Origin: CAZISM01 sp964541895
Lineage (GTDB): Bacteria; Zhuqueibacterota; Zhuqueibacteria; Residuimicrobiales; Residuimicrobiaceae
Direction: 5' to 3'
Length of the DNA: 52,231 nucleotides
Assembly: GCA_964541895.1 (NCBI GenBank)
Contig: CAZISM010000029.1
Location: 1-52,231 of the forward strand
Under the pieces are notes generated by a model. The model had not been told where the DNA came from, searched no databases, and worked only from the letters and a program-made list of their open reading frames with translations. A program made the translations under genes and the position numbers. Shown piece by piece: positions 1 to 7,568 of this stretch; within the stretch, counting starts at the first letter, position 1; every line of letters starts with the position of its first letter.

Positions 1-487
1 TGGTGGGTTCATCGACAATGACGATGTGCGGGTGTCCGATAAGCGCCTGGGCAATACCCAGACGGCGTTTCATGCCGCCGGACAGATGGTTGGCCATACG
101 ATCGCGCGCGTCATACAAGCCAACCCGTTCCAGCATCTCATCCACGGCTTTTCTGCGAACCGCCACGTCCTTGAGGCCGGCGAGACGGGCCACATAGTCG
201 AGAAACTCAAACGTGCGCAGTTTTGAAAACAGGCTGAAATCCTGCGGTAAATAACCCAGCATGGCGCGGATGGCGCCGCGGTTTTTGTGCAGATCCAGCT
301 GATTCACCCGTACCTGGCCGGAGGTGGGTTTCATCAGAGTGGCCAGGATGCGCATCAGCGTGGTTTTGCCGGCGCCGTTGGGCCCCAGCAGTCCGAACAT
401 GCCGTTTTCAATTTTCAGGTCTATGCGATCAAGGGCGCGATGGCCGCTGTCGTATTCTTTGGTCAATTGAGAGATCTGAATTTCCAT
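1..487 (-). CDS. ABC transporter ATP-binding protein, C-terminus cut by window edge
   Basis: Nucleotide-binding subunit of an ABC transporter; it would hydrolyse ATP at the inner face of the membrane to drive a partner permease that lies outside the window. The 162 visible residues start at the ATG at 487-485, with a purine-rich AAAGGA about 8 nt upstream. Walker A GPNGAGKT is at residues 35-42, a Q-loop at GYLPQDF, the signature LSGGM near residue 138, and Walker B ends at IVIVDEPT where the window stops. The LSGGMKRRLGIAQAL form and short N-terminus resemble the CcmA/NatA/DrrA export type, so a drug, Na+ or polysaccharide-like exporter is possible, but the substrate cannot be read. It is transcribed leftward, away from the aminotransferase at 958. 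Confidence 0.95.
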   Translation of the reverse strand, partial: MEIQISQLTKEYDSGHRALDRIDLKIENGMFGLLGPNGAGKTTLMRILATLMKPTSGQVRVNQLDLHKNRGAIRAMLGYLPQDFSLFSKLRTFEFLDYVARLAGLKDVAVRRKAVDEMLERVGLYDARDRMANHLSGGMKRRLGIAQALIGHPHIVIVDEPT

Positions 488-957
488 TACCGAAATCCTT
501 TGCTTGTTGGTGGATCGCAGAGGATGGCAGGCTCCTCCGCCGTTTTAAAGAAATGCAATGTAATCATGTGGAATGAAACAGACCGGGGATTTGCAGTAAA
601 GACGTCCTGAAAAACTAAAAGTTCTGCAAAACCGGCAGAGGGATAATAAAAAAAGGCGTAATCACGTATAATTACGCCTTTTGGGGGAGGATCAAAAATA
701 TTGGTTTCGGAGCGGGCATTCCAAAATCAACATTTCGTATTTATATACGATACCAGGTAATAAAAGTTTCAAAAAAAATTGTTTCTTGCCCAAAAAAGCA
801 ATCCTTGCATTTATATAACCGATTTAATAATTTTAATGGCCTGGCATAAACACCCTGGTTCGACAAAAAAGTAGGATGACGCAGGGCGCGGGGAATCCGT
901 CAGCGATCAAAACCGGTGCCGGGCGCGTAACACCAATATTAGAATGGAGCTGTTTCC
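488..957. other. 470-bp divergent intergenic region
   Basis: No open frame here looks like a gene. It holds a strong hairpin (651-682, listed separately) and an AT-rich stretch at about 745-840. A weak promoter-like pair for the rightward aminotransferase gene is TTGCAT (805-810) and TAATTT (828-833) with 17 bp between them; the -10 matches the sigma-70 consensus at only three positions, so this is tentative. Confidence 0.4.
651..682. terminator. Perfect 12-bp hairpin, terminator-like
   Basis: AAAAGGCGTAAT (651-662) pairs perfectly with ATTACGCCTTTT (671-682) around the 8-nt loop CACGTATA. The A tract before and T tract after make it look like a bidirectional intrinsic terminator. It lies between two divergent genes, 160 bp upstream of the ABC gene start and about 275 bp upstream of the aminotransferase start, so it does not sit at the end of any gene visible here. 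It could protect against read-through or belong to an unannotated small transcript. Confidence 0.7.
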
Positions 958-2241
958 ATGACCGAACAACCCAGCAACCGTCGTTCCTTCCTCCGCTCTA
1001 TGACCCATGGCGTCGTAGGCGGACTGGCCCTGATCAGCGTACCGGAGACCTCCCGCGCCAGATACCTGGTCACCGATCAACAGGCCGTAGCTGCGACGGA
1101 CGAGCACTTTTGGAGCCTGGTGCGACAGCAATTCCCGCTGCAGACCAGCCGAATCTATATGAACAACGGCACCATGGGCCCCTCGCCCTATGTGGTGCAG
1201 GAGGCCACGGCCGGCAAGGAGGAAGAGGTCAACCTCACCGGCGAGTATGGCGGGCACGATGAATCACGTCCATACCTGGCCCGCTTTCTTAACTGCAAGA
1301 ATGAAGAGATCTCTCTCACCCACAACGTAACCGAAGGCATCAACATCGTCGCCCAGGGCATGCGCCTGAATCGGGGCGATGAAGTGATCATCACCGATCA
1401 CGAACACATCGGCAACGCCGTGCCCTGGTTTGTCCGCGCCAAGCGCGACGGCATCGTCGTCCGCGTCGTGCCCCTGGGCCGCGACCGCCACGATGTTTTG
1501 AACAAAATCAACGACGCCATCAACAAAAAAACGCGCGTCATTGCGGTGCCGCATATCACCTGCACCCAGGGCCAGGTGCTGCCGGCCAAAGAGATCAGCC
1601 GGTTGGGCCACGACAAGGGGTTGTGGGTCATGCTCGACGGCGCCCACCCCTGCGGTATGATGCCGGTGGATGTCAAAGAGCTCGAGTGCGATTTCTACGC
1701 CTCCTGCGGCCACAAATGGATGATGGCGCCCAAAGGCACCGGTTTTCTCTATGTTAAAAAAGAGATGATGGAGGTGGTGGAGCCGATCATGTCCGGCGGC
1801 GGCGCCGCAGACTGGAACTATGAACAGGGCATCACCTCCTGGGTGGCCACGGCCCACCGTTACGATTACGGCTCCCAGAGCGCGGCGCTGGCCTTTGGTC
1901 TGAATGCGGCCACGGATTTTCTGCACCATCTCGGCATGGAAAACGTCGCCAGCCGCGGCAAGGCCATGGCCCGTCACCTGCGCAACGGGTTGCTGAACAT
2001 TGACAATATAGATATTCTGACGCCGGCAGAGGAAGAGTCGTATCAATCGATGCTCGGCTTTCGTCTGCGCAACACGGAGTATACAAAATTCCAGACCTGG
2101 CTGGCGGAGAAATATAAAATCCGCATCCGCGGCATCAATGAGAGCAAGCTCAACTCGCTGCGCATCTCTATGCACGTATACAACACCTTTGCAGAAGTGG
2201 ACCGGCTGCTGGAAGGCATCAGAGAGGCGGCCAGACTGTAA
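958..2241 (+). CDS. Tat-exported class V aminotransferase (cysteine desulfurase / isopenicillin N epimerase-like)
   Basis: PLP-dependent fold type I enzyme of aminotransferase class V, 427 aa. The N-terminus carries a twin-arginine signal: SNRRSFLRSM at residues 6-15, then a hydrophobic stretch to about residue 28, so export to the periplasm is likely. The active-site pattern is present: Asp227 and His230 in MLDGAHP (cofactor ring contact) and the Schiff-base lysine Lys253 in SCGHKWMMAPKGTG. GGAG lies about 9 nt upstream of the ATG. The family includes cysteine desulfurases, isopenicillin N epimerase and kynureninase-like enzymes. I see no Cys in a typical desulfurase active-site loop and would not assign a reaction. 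An exported PLP enzyme is unusual, because cofactor must be loaded before Tat export. It appears to be a single-gene unit. Confidence 0.9.
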   Translation: MTEQPSNRRSFLRSMTHGVVGGLALISVPETSRARYLVTDQQAVAATDEHFWSLVRQQFPLQTSRIYMNNGTMGPSPYVVQEATAGKEEEVNLTGEYGGHDESRPYLARFLNCKNEEISLTHNVTEGINIVAQGMRLNRGDEVIITDHEHIGNAVPWFVRAKRDGIVVRVVPLGRDRHDVLNKINDAINKKTRVIAVPHITCTQGQVLPAKEISRLGHDKGLWVMLDGAHPCGMMPVDVKELECDFYASCGHKWMMAPKGTGFLYVKKEMMEVVEPIMSGGGAADWNYEQGITSWVATAHRYDYGSQSAALAFGLNAATDFLHHLGMENVASRGKAMARHLRNGLLNIDNIDILTPAEEESYQSMLGFRLRNTEYTKFQTWLAEKYKIRIRGINESKLNSLRISMHVYNTFAEVDRLLEGIREAARL

Positions 2242-2288
2242 CAGGTTGCGAGCAAAGGAACTGGCTCTGGTTTCAAGGATGGCCTTAT

Positions 2289-2386
2289 AAAACCCCTGTC
2301 ATTGCGAGCGGAGCAACTGGCCGTGGTTAACTCTGGATTCAGAGATGGATTCGCAAAACCCCTGTCATTGCGAGCGGAGCAACTGG
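2289..2386 (+). repeat. Two 32-bp exact direct repeats, 66-bp period
   Basis: The 32 bases beginning AAAACCCCTGTCATTGCG occur at 2289-2320 and identically at 2355-2386. The spacer and the sequence before the first copy (about 2244-2288) are also similar, so this is a degenerate tandem array of about 2.5 units with a 66-bp period. It fills much of the 352-bp gap between the aminotransferase and GH97 genes. The core TGTCATTGCGAGCG resembles the dispersed TCATTGCGAGCGAAGCGAAGCAATCTC-type intergenic repeat common in environmental genomes. Confidence 0.85.
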
Positions 2387-2421
2387 AAACGCATAGAGAT
2401 GGGCCTTGCATGGAGCGTGGC

Positions 2422-2518
2422 AATCTCAAAGAGTGACATCGGACGAATGCCTGAGATTGCTTCGCTGCATATCAGCACCTTCCCTTTCACAACCTCCGCG
2501 CCTGCGCTCGCAATGACA
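2422..2518. repeat. Inverted repeat partners of the TCATTGCGAGC element
   Basis: GCAATCTCA (2422-2430) is the reverse complement of TGAGATTGC (2452-2460), and GCTCGCAATGACA (2506-2518) is the reverse complement of TGTCATTGCGAGC at 2298-2310. A transcript across 2298-2518 could therefore fold into a long nested hairpin. This fits a non-autonomous, MITE-like or REP-like dispersed element. The rest of 2519-2593 shows only the leader of the next gene. Confidence 0.7.
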
Positions 2519-2593
2519 AAATAAAACCTCCGCGCCAGCCCTGGCGTCGACAGGGAATAGAAAACAACTCACAACCAACCTTTCCAGGTCAAC

Positions 2594-4540
2594 ATGCACA
2601 AAACAGTATCCACCCTCCTGCTGGCTGCGGCCATCGCCTTTGCCCGGAACAACACCATTGAGGTGCCATCGCCGGACGGCCATCTGGTGTTCTCTTTTTC
2701 CGTACAGAACAGCGCCGACGAACCGGGCACCCTGTCCTACTCTCTTGCCTACAAAAATAAAAGCGTCATTCTGCCTTCCCGGCTCGGCATCATCACCACC
2801 GACCTCCCGCACTGGAGCAGCGGCTTTACACTGGTTCAGCACACCACCAGCAGCACCGACGAAACCTGGAAGCCGGTTTATGGCGAACGAAGCACCATAC
2901 GAAACTATTATAACGAATGCACCATCGATCTGATCAAGAACCAAAACAGCAACAACAGGCTTCAGCTCCTCGTCCGCGTGTACAACGAAGGCGCCGCCTT
3001 TTGTTATAACTATCCGGAAAACCTGGCCACCTCCATCATCAACATCAGGGATGAAATATCAGAGTTCACCTTCGCCGAAGGCACCCGGGCCTATGTGACC
3101 CCCTTTGCCCAGGAGCTGTATCAGCTGCGGCCGCTGCACGACTGGAGCTATGGTCAAACCATGCCGCTGCCGCGCTGGTCGCCGCCGACGCCGGATTACG
3201 AGAGCGAACGGCCGCTGACACTGCTCCTGGCGAACGGGCTCTATGCGGTCGTCGGCGAAGCGCACCTGGTCAACTATAGCCGGATGAAACTGGTTCTTTC
3301 GTCCGAAAAAAAGAACACCATCCAGACCAGACTGTTCGGGCCGGTCACGGAAAGTTCGCCGCTGCAGACGCCCTGGCGGGTGATCATGGTAGCGGAACAG
3401 CCGGGCGCGTTGATCGAACACAACGATATTTTCCTCAACCTGAATCCGCCCTGTCAAATCGCGGACCCGGTCTGGATCAGGCCGGGCAAGGTGATGCGCG
3501 AGGTCACCCTGTCCACCGCCGGCGCCAGGGCCTGCATCGACTTTTGCAGCCGGCACCACATCGAATATGTGGAATTCGACGCCGGCTGGTACGGCTATGA
3601 ATATTCGAAAGCATCGGACGCCTCCAGAGTGGATGTGGATCCGCGACGCAATCCCGCCAAGGATCTGGATCTGGCGCAGGCCCTGGCCTACGCCCGGGAA
3701 AAGGGCATCGGCGTAATTTTGTACGTCAACCATCGCGCCCTGGAAAAACAGATCGAGCAGATCTTCCCGCTCTATCAAGCCTGGGGCGTCGCCGGATTAA
3801 AGTTCGGCTTTGTCCACGTCGGTTCACACCGATGGACCACCTGGGTGCACGAGGCCGTGGCCAAAGCGGCGCAACATAAGCTCATGGTGGACATTCACGA
3901 CGAATACAGGCCGACCGGTTTCTCCAGAACCTACCCCAACCTGATGACGCAGGAAGGCATCTATGGCAACGAGTGCATGCCCGAGGCCGACCACAACACC
4001 ATCATGCCGTTCACGCGCTTTCTGGCCGGCGCAGCCGACTATACCATCTGCTACTATCACCAGTCAGGCATCAAAAATGTCAAAGGCATTAAAACCACCA
4101 GCAGCCATCAACTGGCGCTGTCGGTCATCTTTTACAGTCCGTGGCAATTTGTGTTCTGGTACGACAAGCCGAGCGATTACCAGGGCGAACCCGAGGTAGA
4201 ATTTTTCGAACATCTGCCGACCGTGTGGGATGACACCAGAGTGGTGGGTGGTGAGATCGGCCAGTATGTCGTCATGGCCAGGAAAAAGAACGACGGCTGG
4301 TTCGTCGGCGCCATCACCAACAACAGCGCCCGTGCGCTGGAGATCCCGCTTTCGTTCCTGGAGAACGACACCTGGTTCGACGCCTCCATTTACACTGACG
4401 GCGGTGAGAAAATAAAAACCCGCACACATGTCAAAATTGACAGGCGGCGGGTGAACAGCAAAACCGTTATCAAAGCGGACCTGTTGCCTTCCGGCGGGCT
4501 GGCCATGGAGCTGCGGCCGGCGGCTAAAAAGCCGCGCTAG
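2594..4540 (+). CDS. Glycoside hydrolase family 97 (SusB-like alpha-glycosidase)
   Basis: Exported alpha-glycosidase of family GH97, 648 aa, the usual length. Residues 1-17 form a Sec signal peptide ending at AFA. The N-terminal beta-sandwich opens with EVPSPDGHLVFSF, typical of the family; the central TIM barrel holds YVEFDAGWYG and HDEYRPTGFSRTYPN; the C-terminal part is a beta domain. In retaining GH97 members an Asp nucleophile sits in a KxDF motif; here the matching position appears to be Gly405 in KFGF, while Glu437 lies in the HDEYRPTG motif and Glu460 in YGNE. That pattern fits the inverting alpha-glucosidase branch typified by SusB; this is recalled family knowledge and needs an alignment. 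It probably acts in the periplasm on oligosaccharides. Its stop codon shares CTAG with the convergent protease gene. Confidence 0.92.
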   Translation: MHKTVSTLLLAAAIAFARNNTIEVPSPDGHLVFSFSVQNSADEPGTLSYSLAYKNKSVILPSRLGIITTDLPHWSSGFTLVQHTTSSTDETWKPVYGERSTIRNYYNECTIDLIKNQNSNNRLQLLVRVYNEGAAFCYNYPENLATSIINIRDEISEFTFAEGTRAYVTPFAQELYQLRPLHDWSYGQTMPLPRWSPPTPDYESERPLTLLLANGLYAVVGEAHLVNYSRMKLVLSSEKKNTIQTRLFGPVTESSPLQTPWRVIMVAEQPGALIEHNDIFLNLNPPCQIADPVWIRPGKVMREVTLSTAGARACIDFCSRHHIEYVEFDAGWYGYEYSKASDASRVDVDPRRNPAKDLDLAQALAYAREKGIGVILYVNHRALEKQIEQIFPLYQAWGVAGLKFGFVHVGSHRWTTWVHEAVAKAAQHKLMVDIHDEYRPTGFSRTYPNLMTQEGIYGNECMPEADHNTIMPFTRFLAGAADYTICYYHQSGIKNVKGIKTTSSHQLALSVIFYSPWQFVFWYDKPSDYQGEPEVEFFEHLPTVWDDTRVVGGEIGQYVVMARKKNDGWFVGAITNNSARALEIPLSFLENDTWFDASIYTDGGEKIKTRTHVKIDRRRVNSKTVIKADLLPSGGLAMELRPAAKKPR

Positions 4541-5445
4541 ACGGCCGGCTCCATCGTCTGCAGCGGAGCACGGCGTTTCAGAATGGTGTGAATGATCGTC
4601 ACGCCGGCCACGGTCAGAACACCGCCGATGACGACCAGCCACCATGGCAGGTGCGGCATCACCGAAGATTCCACCACCTCGGGCGGATAGCCGAGAAGGG
4701 TCGAATACACAAAGGTGCCGGTCAAGGTTACCGTCGAGTTATGGATGGCGTGCAAAATGAAACAGGGCCACAGCGAGCGCGTTTGCGTGTAGAGCCAGCC
4801 CAGAAAGAGACCCAGCAAAAAGGCGGAAAAAAACTGCCAGATGTTCAAATGCAGGATGCCGAACAGCAGCGAACTGTACAGAACCGCCTGCCAGGGCTTG
4901 TAGCGATCGAGAAATCCCCGCATCATGATGCCGCGAAACAACAGCTCTTCCAGAAAGGGCCCGATGATGCCGCCGGTGAGCAGCGCCAGGACTATGGACT
5001 GTTCCATCAGTCGTTTCATCAGATCGATCAGCCACGAGGACACCGGCTTGATGTGAGTGACCACCGCCATGATTTCAAAGAGCAGGATGGCCAGTCCCAG
5101 CAACAGCGGAATAAAGGCGGGGATCAGCGCCGCCGGAAAGCGCGTGAACGGGAACACCTCTTTGAACCGGCTCTTGCTCAAAAACCAGCCAAAAAGAATC
5201 GTGCCGCCAAAAGTGATGATATACGAGGCGACAAATACCGGCAACGAGTTGGCGATGATGCTGATGTCCACCGATTTTTTGGTGACAAAATCAAACAGCA
5301 ACACCCCCAGCAGCAGCACGACCTGCATCATGATGCTGAACAGCAACAACCCGATCGCCCCGCCGATGCCGGGGTATTTTTTCTTGGGCGTTGACAGCGT
5401 GTTTGTGTGAAGCGCGTTCTGTTCTGAAAATAGTTCGTTTTCCAT
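4537..5445 (-). CDS. CPBP (CAAX/Abi) family intramembrane glutamic metalloprotease
   Basis: Integral inner-membrane protein of the CPBP (type II CAAX prenyl endopeptidase-like) family, 302 aa with about eight hydrophobic segments. The motifs are complete: EELLFR with Glu166, Glu167 and Arg171; FGILH with Phe195 and His199; and HAIHN with His232 and Asn236. I chose the ATG at 5445-5443 (MENELFSEQ), which has GAGG upstream; longer versions reaching 5544 add a non-family tail. Bacterial members do many things, including bacteriocin self-immunity and processing of membrane peptides; with no bacteriocin gene nearby, no role can be assigned. It converges with GH97 and the two genes overlap by 4 bp. 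Confidence 0.9.
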   Translation of the reverse strand: MENELFSEQNALHTNTLSTPKKKYPGIGGAIGLLLFSIMMQVVLLLGVLLFDFVTKKSVDISIIANSLPVFVASYIITFGGTILFGWFLSKSRFKEVFPFTRFPAALIPAFIPLLLGLAILLFEIMAVVTHIKPVSSWLIDLMKRLMEQSIVLALLTGGIIGPFLEELLFRGIMMRGFLDRYKPWQAVLYSSLLFGILHLNIWQFFSAFLLGLFLGWLYTQTRSLWPCFILHAIHNSTVTLTGTFVYSTLLGYPPEVVESSVMPHLPWWLVVIGGVLTVAGVTIIHTILKRRAPLQTMEPAV

Positions 5446-5562
5446 CCCGATCATCCTCATGCACACCAGGTTAACAGACGAATTGGATTTTCCTATCAAT
5501 CTACCATTGCAAACCTTCGCAAGATCAAGCATAGAAGCCGGCATCGCCCGGCGCGGAGTATC

Positions 5563-6366
5563 TCAACACCAGGCAAAGGAGACATCCATGCCGCGGCCGG
5601 CCAGCATGAAATCCAGGCGAAACCGGTCGCCGGTCCGTGGCGTCCATACGGCTGACCAGTTTTCACAGCGCCCGGCCTGACAGATCAGAGTATTCTGATG
5701 AAAGACCTGCAATCCCATGTAAAGCAGGTCACCGGGCATGGCGCGCAGATCGCAAACCGCGCGGGTGACATAGCGGCGCGGCGTCCACGTCAACAACGGA
5801 ATGGTGAAGGACAAATGCCGGTCTTCGAAAAGCCCGGACACCAGAACGCCGTTGAGCCGTTGCAGCACTTCTTGAGTCACGTTTTTGTCAACAAACCGCC
5901 TGGCAGCGCTCACGCCGGCCATGAGCATGGCCCGATCGGGCAGAAACACTCCTGGCTTGAAACGCAAGCGACGCAGGCTGAGCAGGTCTTCATCGTAGAG
6001 CAGCTGGCCGAAAAATTCGTGGACGAGCACATCCACAGATTGCCGTGGTTTGAACTGCGCAATGTCCTCATGGATCACGGTTACATTGGCAAAACGCTGC
6101 AGCCGCGTCCGCGCCAGTTCATAGAGAGAACGGTTCGCTTCCACGGCATAGACATGACGAGCACCCGATCGGGCCATGTCCGCGCTAAAGAGTCCTAATC
6201 CACAGCCGGCATCGACGCAGATCGCGTTTTTGATTTTGGCCGATTCTGTGCGAATCATGCGCCGATAGGCGCGGGTGCGCCGTTCGTCGTCATAGATGCT
6301 GATAAAAGCCAGCAGATCGTCCGCGTCGGCGAATCGACCCCGGCCGAGATGGTTCATGATATCCAT
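5563..6366 (-). CDS. PRMT-like SAM-dependent methyltransferase
   Basis: Class I SAM-dependent methyltransferase, 267 aa. Motif I is VDAGCGLG (51-58), followed by an acidic ribose contact, Glu76, in VYAVEAN. What makes it PRMT-like is the stretch VLVHEFFGQLLYDEDLL (113-129): a Glu117 and an acidic cluster at 125-127 where protein arginine methyltransferases have their double-E loop. The C-terminal part is beta-rich, as in the PRMT barrel. The target (protein arginine, another amine or a small molecule) cannot be read. The start is ATG 6366, with a second in-frame ATG at 6357; neither has a convincing ribosome site. A terminator-like hairpin lies 27-60 bp upstream. Confidence 0.8.
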   Translation of the reverse strand: MDIMNHLGRGRFADADDLLAFISIYDDERRTRAYRRMIRTESAKIKNAICVDAGCGLGLFSADMARSGARHVYAVEANRSLYELARTRLQRFANVTVIHEDIAQFKPRQSVDVLVHEFFGQLLYDEDLLSLRRLRFKPGVFLPDRAMLMAGVSAARRFVDKNVTQEVLQRLNGVLVSGLFEDRHLSFTIPLLTWTPRRYVTRAVCDLRAMPGDLLYMGLQVFHQNTLICQAGRCENWSAVWTPRTGDRFRLDFMLAGRGMDVSFAWC

Positions 6367-6392
6367 AGCAGGTGCTGCTGAGCCTGGTTAAA

Positions 6393-6425
6393 AAACGTCG
6401 GCCACCTCGCAGGTGCCCGACGTTT
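6393..6425 (-). promoter_or_regulatory. Terminator-like leader hairpin before the methyltransferase
   Basis: Bases 6393-6407 pair with 6411-6425 (15 bp, one C-C mismatch, 3-nt loop). Read on the minus strand, the stem is followed by six T residues (6395-6390), as in an intrinsic terminator pointing left. The only downstream gene is the methyltransferase starting at 6366, and the gene to the right runs the other way, so nothing upstream needs terminating. A leader attenuator is possible. The AT-rich block at 6460-6480 could hold divergent promoters. Confidence 0.55.
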
Positions 6426-6615
6426 GGTTCCGGCGAATTAAAGGAGTTGGTCGGGTTAACAATTATTTATTATAATATTTTCGGGCGATAATAACAAGCA
6501 CTTTAAAGCGAGTTTGGCACTTTTCACAAGTGTCTGTTTTATTTTTTTCTTGCGTTGCAACAATATTTGCATTATGTTATGAAAATTGCCATTCTGGTTT
6601 CATGGAGGCTGTGTC

Positions 6616-6861
6616 ATGGAACTGCTCTGGACCATTCTCATCGGTTTTATCGCCGGCGCCCTGGCCAAATTTATCATGCCCGGCAGAGATCCCGGCGGAA
6701 TCATCATCACCACGCTGCTGGGTATCGGCGGAGCATTGCTCTTTAGCCGACTGGGCAGTATGGTGGGGCTTTACCGGAGCGGTGAAAAAGCCGGTCTGCT
6801 CGGCGCCGTGCTGGGCGCTCTGATCATTCTCTGGTTGTATAAAAAAATCAAAGGGGCCTGA
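6616..6861 (+). CDS. GlsB/YeaQ/YmgE family small membrane protein
   Basis: 81-residue hydrophobic protein of the GlsB/YeaQ/YmgE (transglycosylase-associated protein) family: three transmembrane helices with the family features GFIAGALAKFIMPGRDPGG near the N-terminus and a glycine-rich second helix. Despite the family name, no enzyme activity is established; members are linked to envelope and general stress. The ATG at 6616 is preceded by GGAGG at 6604-6608; an earlier in-frame ATG at 6586 lacks such a site. The stop overlaps the start of the Nudix gene by one base (TGATG), so the two are probably translationally coupled. Confidence 0.9.
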   Translation: MELLWTILIGFIAGALAKFIMPGRDPGGIIITTLLGIGGALLFSRLGSMVGLYRSGEKAGLLGAVLGALIILWLYKKIKGA

Positions 6862-7496
6862 TGGCAACGCAGGAACCTCGCTGGGCGCAGTGGGCCAGGG
6901 AGCTGCAGGCCCTTGCCCAAAACGGTTTGCACTATTCGCAGAATCCCTTTGACATCGAACGCTACGAGCGTTTGCGGCACATCGCCGCCGAGATGTGGGC
7001 GCAGGGCACGGGCCTGTCAGCGGATTCGTATCTGCAACTGTTCGTGGAGCAAAACGGGCACGCCACACCCAAGGTGGACGTTCGCGGCGTAGTCATTCAC
7101 GAGGAGCGCATCCTGCTGGTGCAGGAACGCCACGATGGCGGCTGGACTCTGCCTGGCGGCTGGGCAGACCCCAACGAATCGCCGCGGGAAGCCGTAGTGC
7201 GCGAACTGCGCGAAGAGTCGGGGTATGAGACAACCGCCGGTCGCCTGTTGGCTCTGTATGACCGCAGCAAACACGGCCATCCGACCAGCTTTCCGTTTCA
7301 CGTTTATAAAATTTTTATCGCTTGCGAGCTGCAAAGCGGACAACCGCAGTTGAGCCATGAAATCTCTGGCATAGATTTTTTTACACTGTCAGAATTGAAA
7401 TCTTTGACGCTGTCTGAATCCCGAACTACCTTGTGGCAACTGCAGCGCATGTTCACGCTGGCACACCACAGCGAACAACCGCCCGATCTGGATTAA
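6861..7496 (+). CDS. Nudix hydrolase with N-terminal helical domain
   Basis: Nudix pyrophosphohydrolase, 211 aa. The Nudix box is perfect: Gly100, Glu106, Arg114-Glu115, Glu118-Glu119, Gly121 in GWADPNESPREAVVRELREE and onward, supplying the Mg2+ ligands. Residues 1-65 form an N-terminal helical domain seen in a Nudix subgroup that includes ADP-ribose and NADH-type pyrophosphatases; the substrate here is undetermined. Translation starts at the ATG overlapping the stop of the GlsB-like gene. The stop at 7494-7496 lies only 4 nt before a sequence able to disrupt the following terminator, so translation of this gene may influence read-through into threonine synthase. Confidence 0.92.
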   Translation: MATQEPRWAQWARELQALAQNGLHYSQNPFDIERYERLRHIAAEMWAQGTGLSADSYLQLFVEQNGHATPKVDVRGVVIHEERILLVQERHDGGWTLPGGWADPNESPREAVVRELREESGYETTAGRLLALYDRSKHGHPTSFPFHVYKIFIACELQSGQPQLSHEISGIDFFTLSELKSLTLSESRTTLWQLQRMFTLAHHSEQPPDLD

Positions 7497-7528
7497 ACAA
7501 GGTCCTTTTAATCGACATGTCAACAGGA

Positions 7529-7558
7529 AAAGGGCCGCAGCGGCCCTTTATTTTTTTT
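7529..7558 (+). terminator. Intrinsic terminator immediately upstream of thrC
   Basis: AAAGGGCC (7529-7536) pairs with GGCCCTTT (7542-7549) around GCAGC, and a T8 tract follows at 7551-7558. The T tract ends only 2 nt before the GAGG ribosome site (7561-7564) of thrC. Just after the Nudix stop, GGTCCTTTT (7501-7509) can pair with AAAAGGGCC (7528-7536) over 9 bp with one G-U, which would exclude the terminator stem. The arrangement looks like an attenuator, but could simply end the Nudix transcript. Confidence 0.8.
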
Positions 7559-7568
7559 ATGAGGAATT

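Noticed and set aside
1264..2175. A 303-codon minus-strand open frame opposite the aminotransferase
   Set aside because: Antisense shadow with no family features; the plus-strand gene has a full PLP fold and signal.
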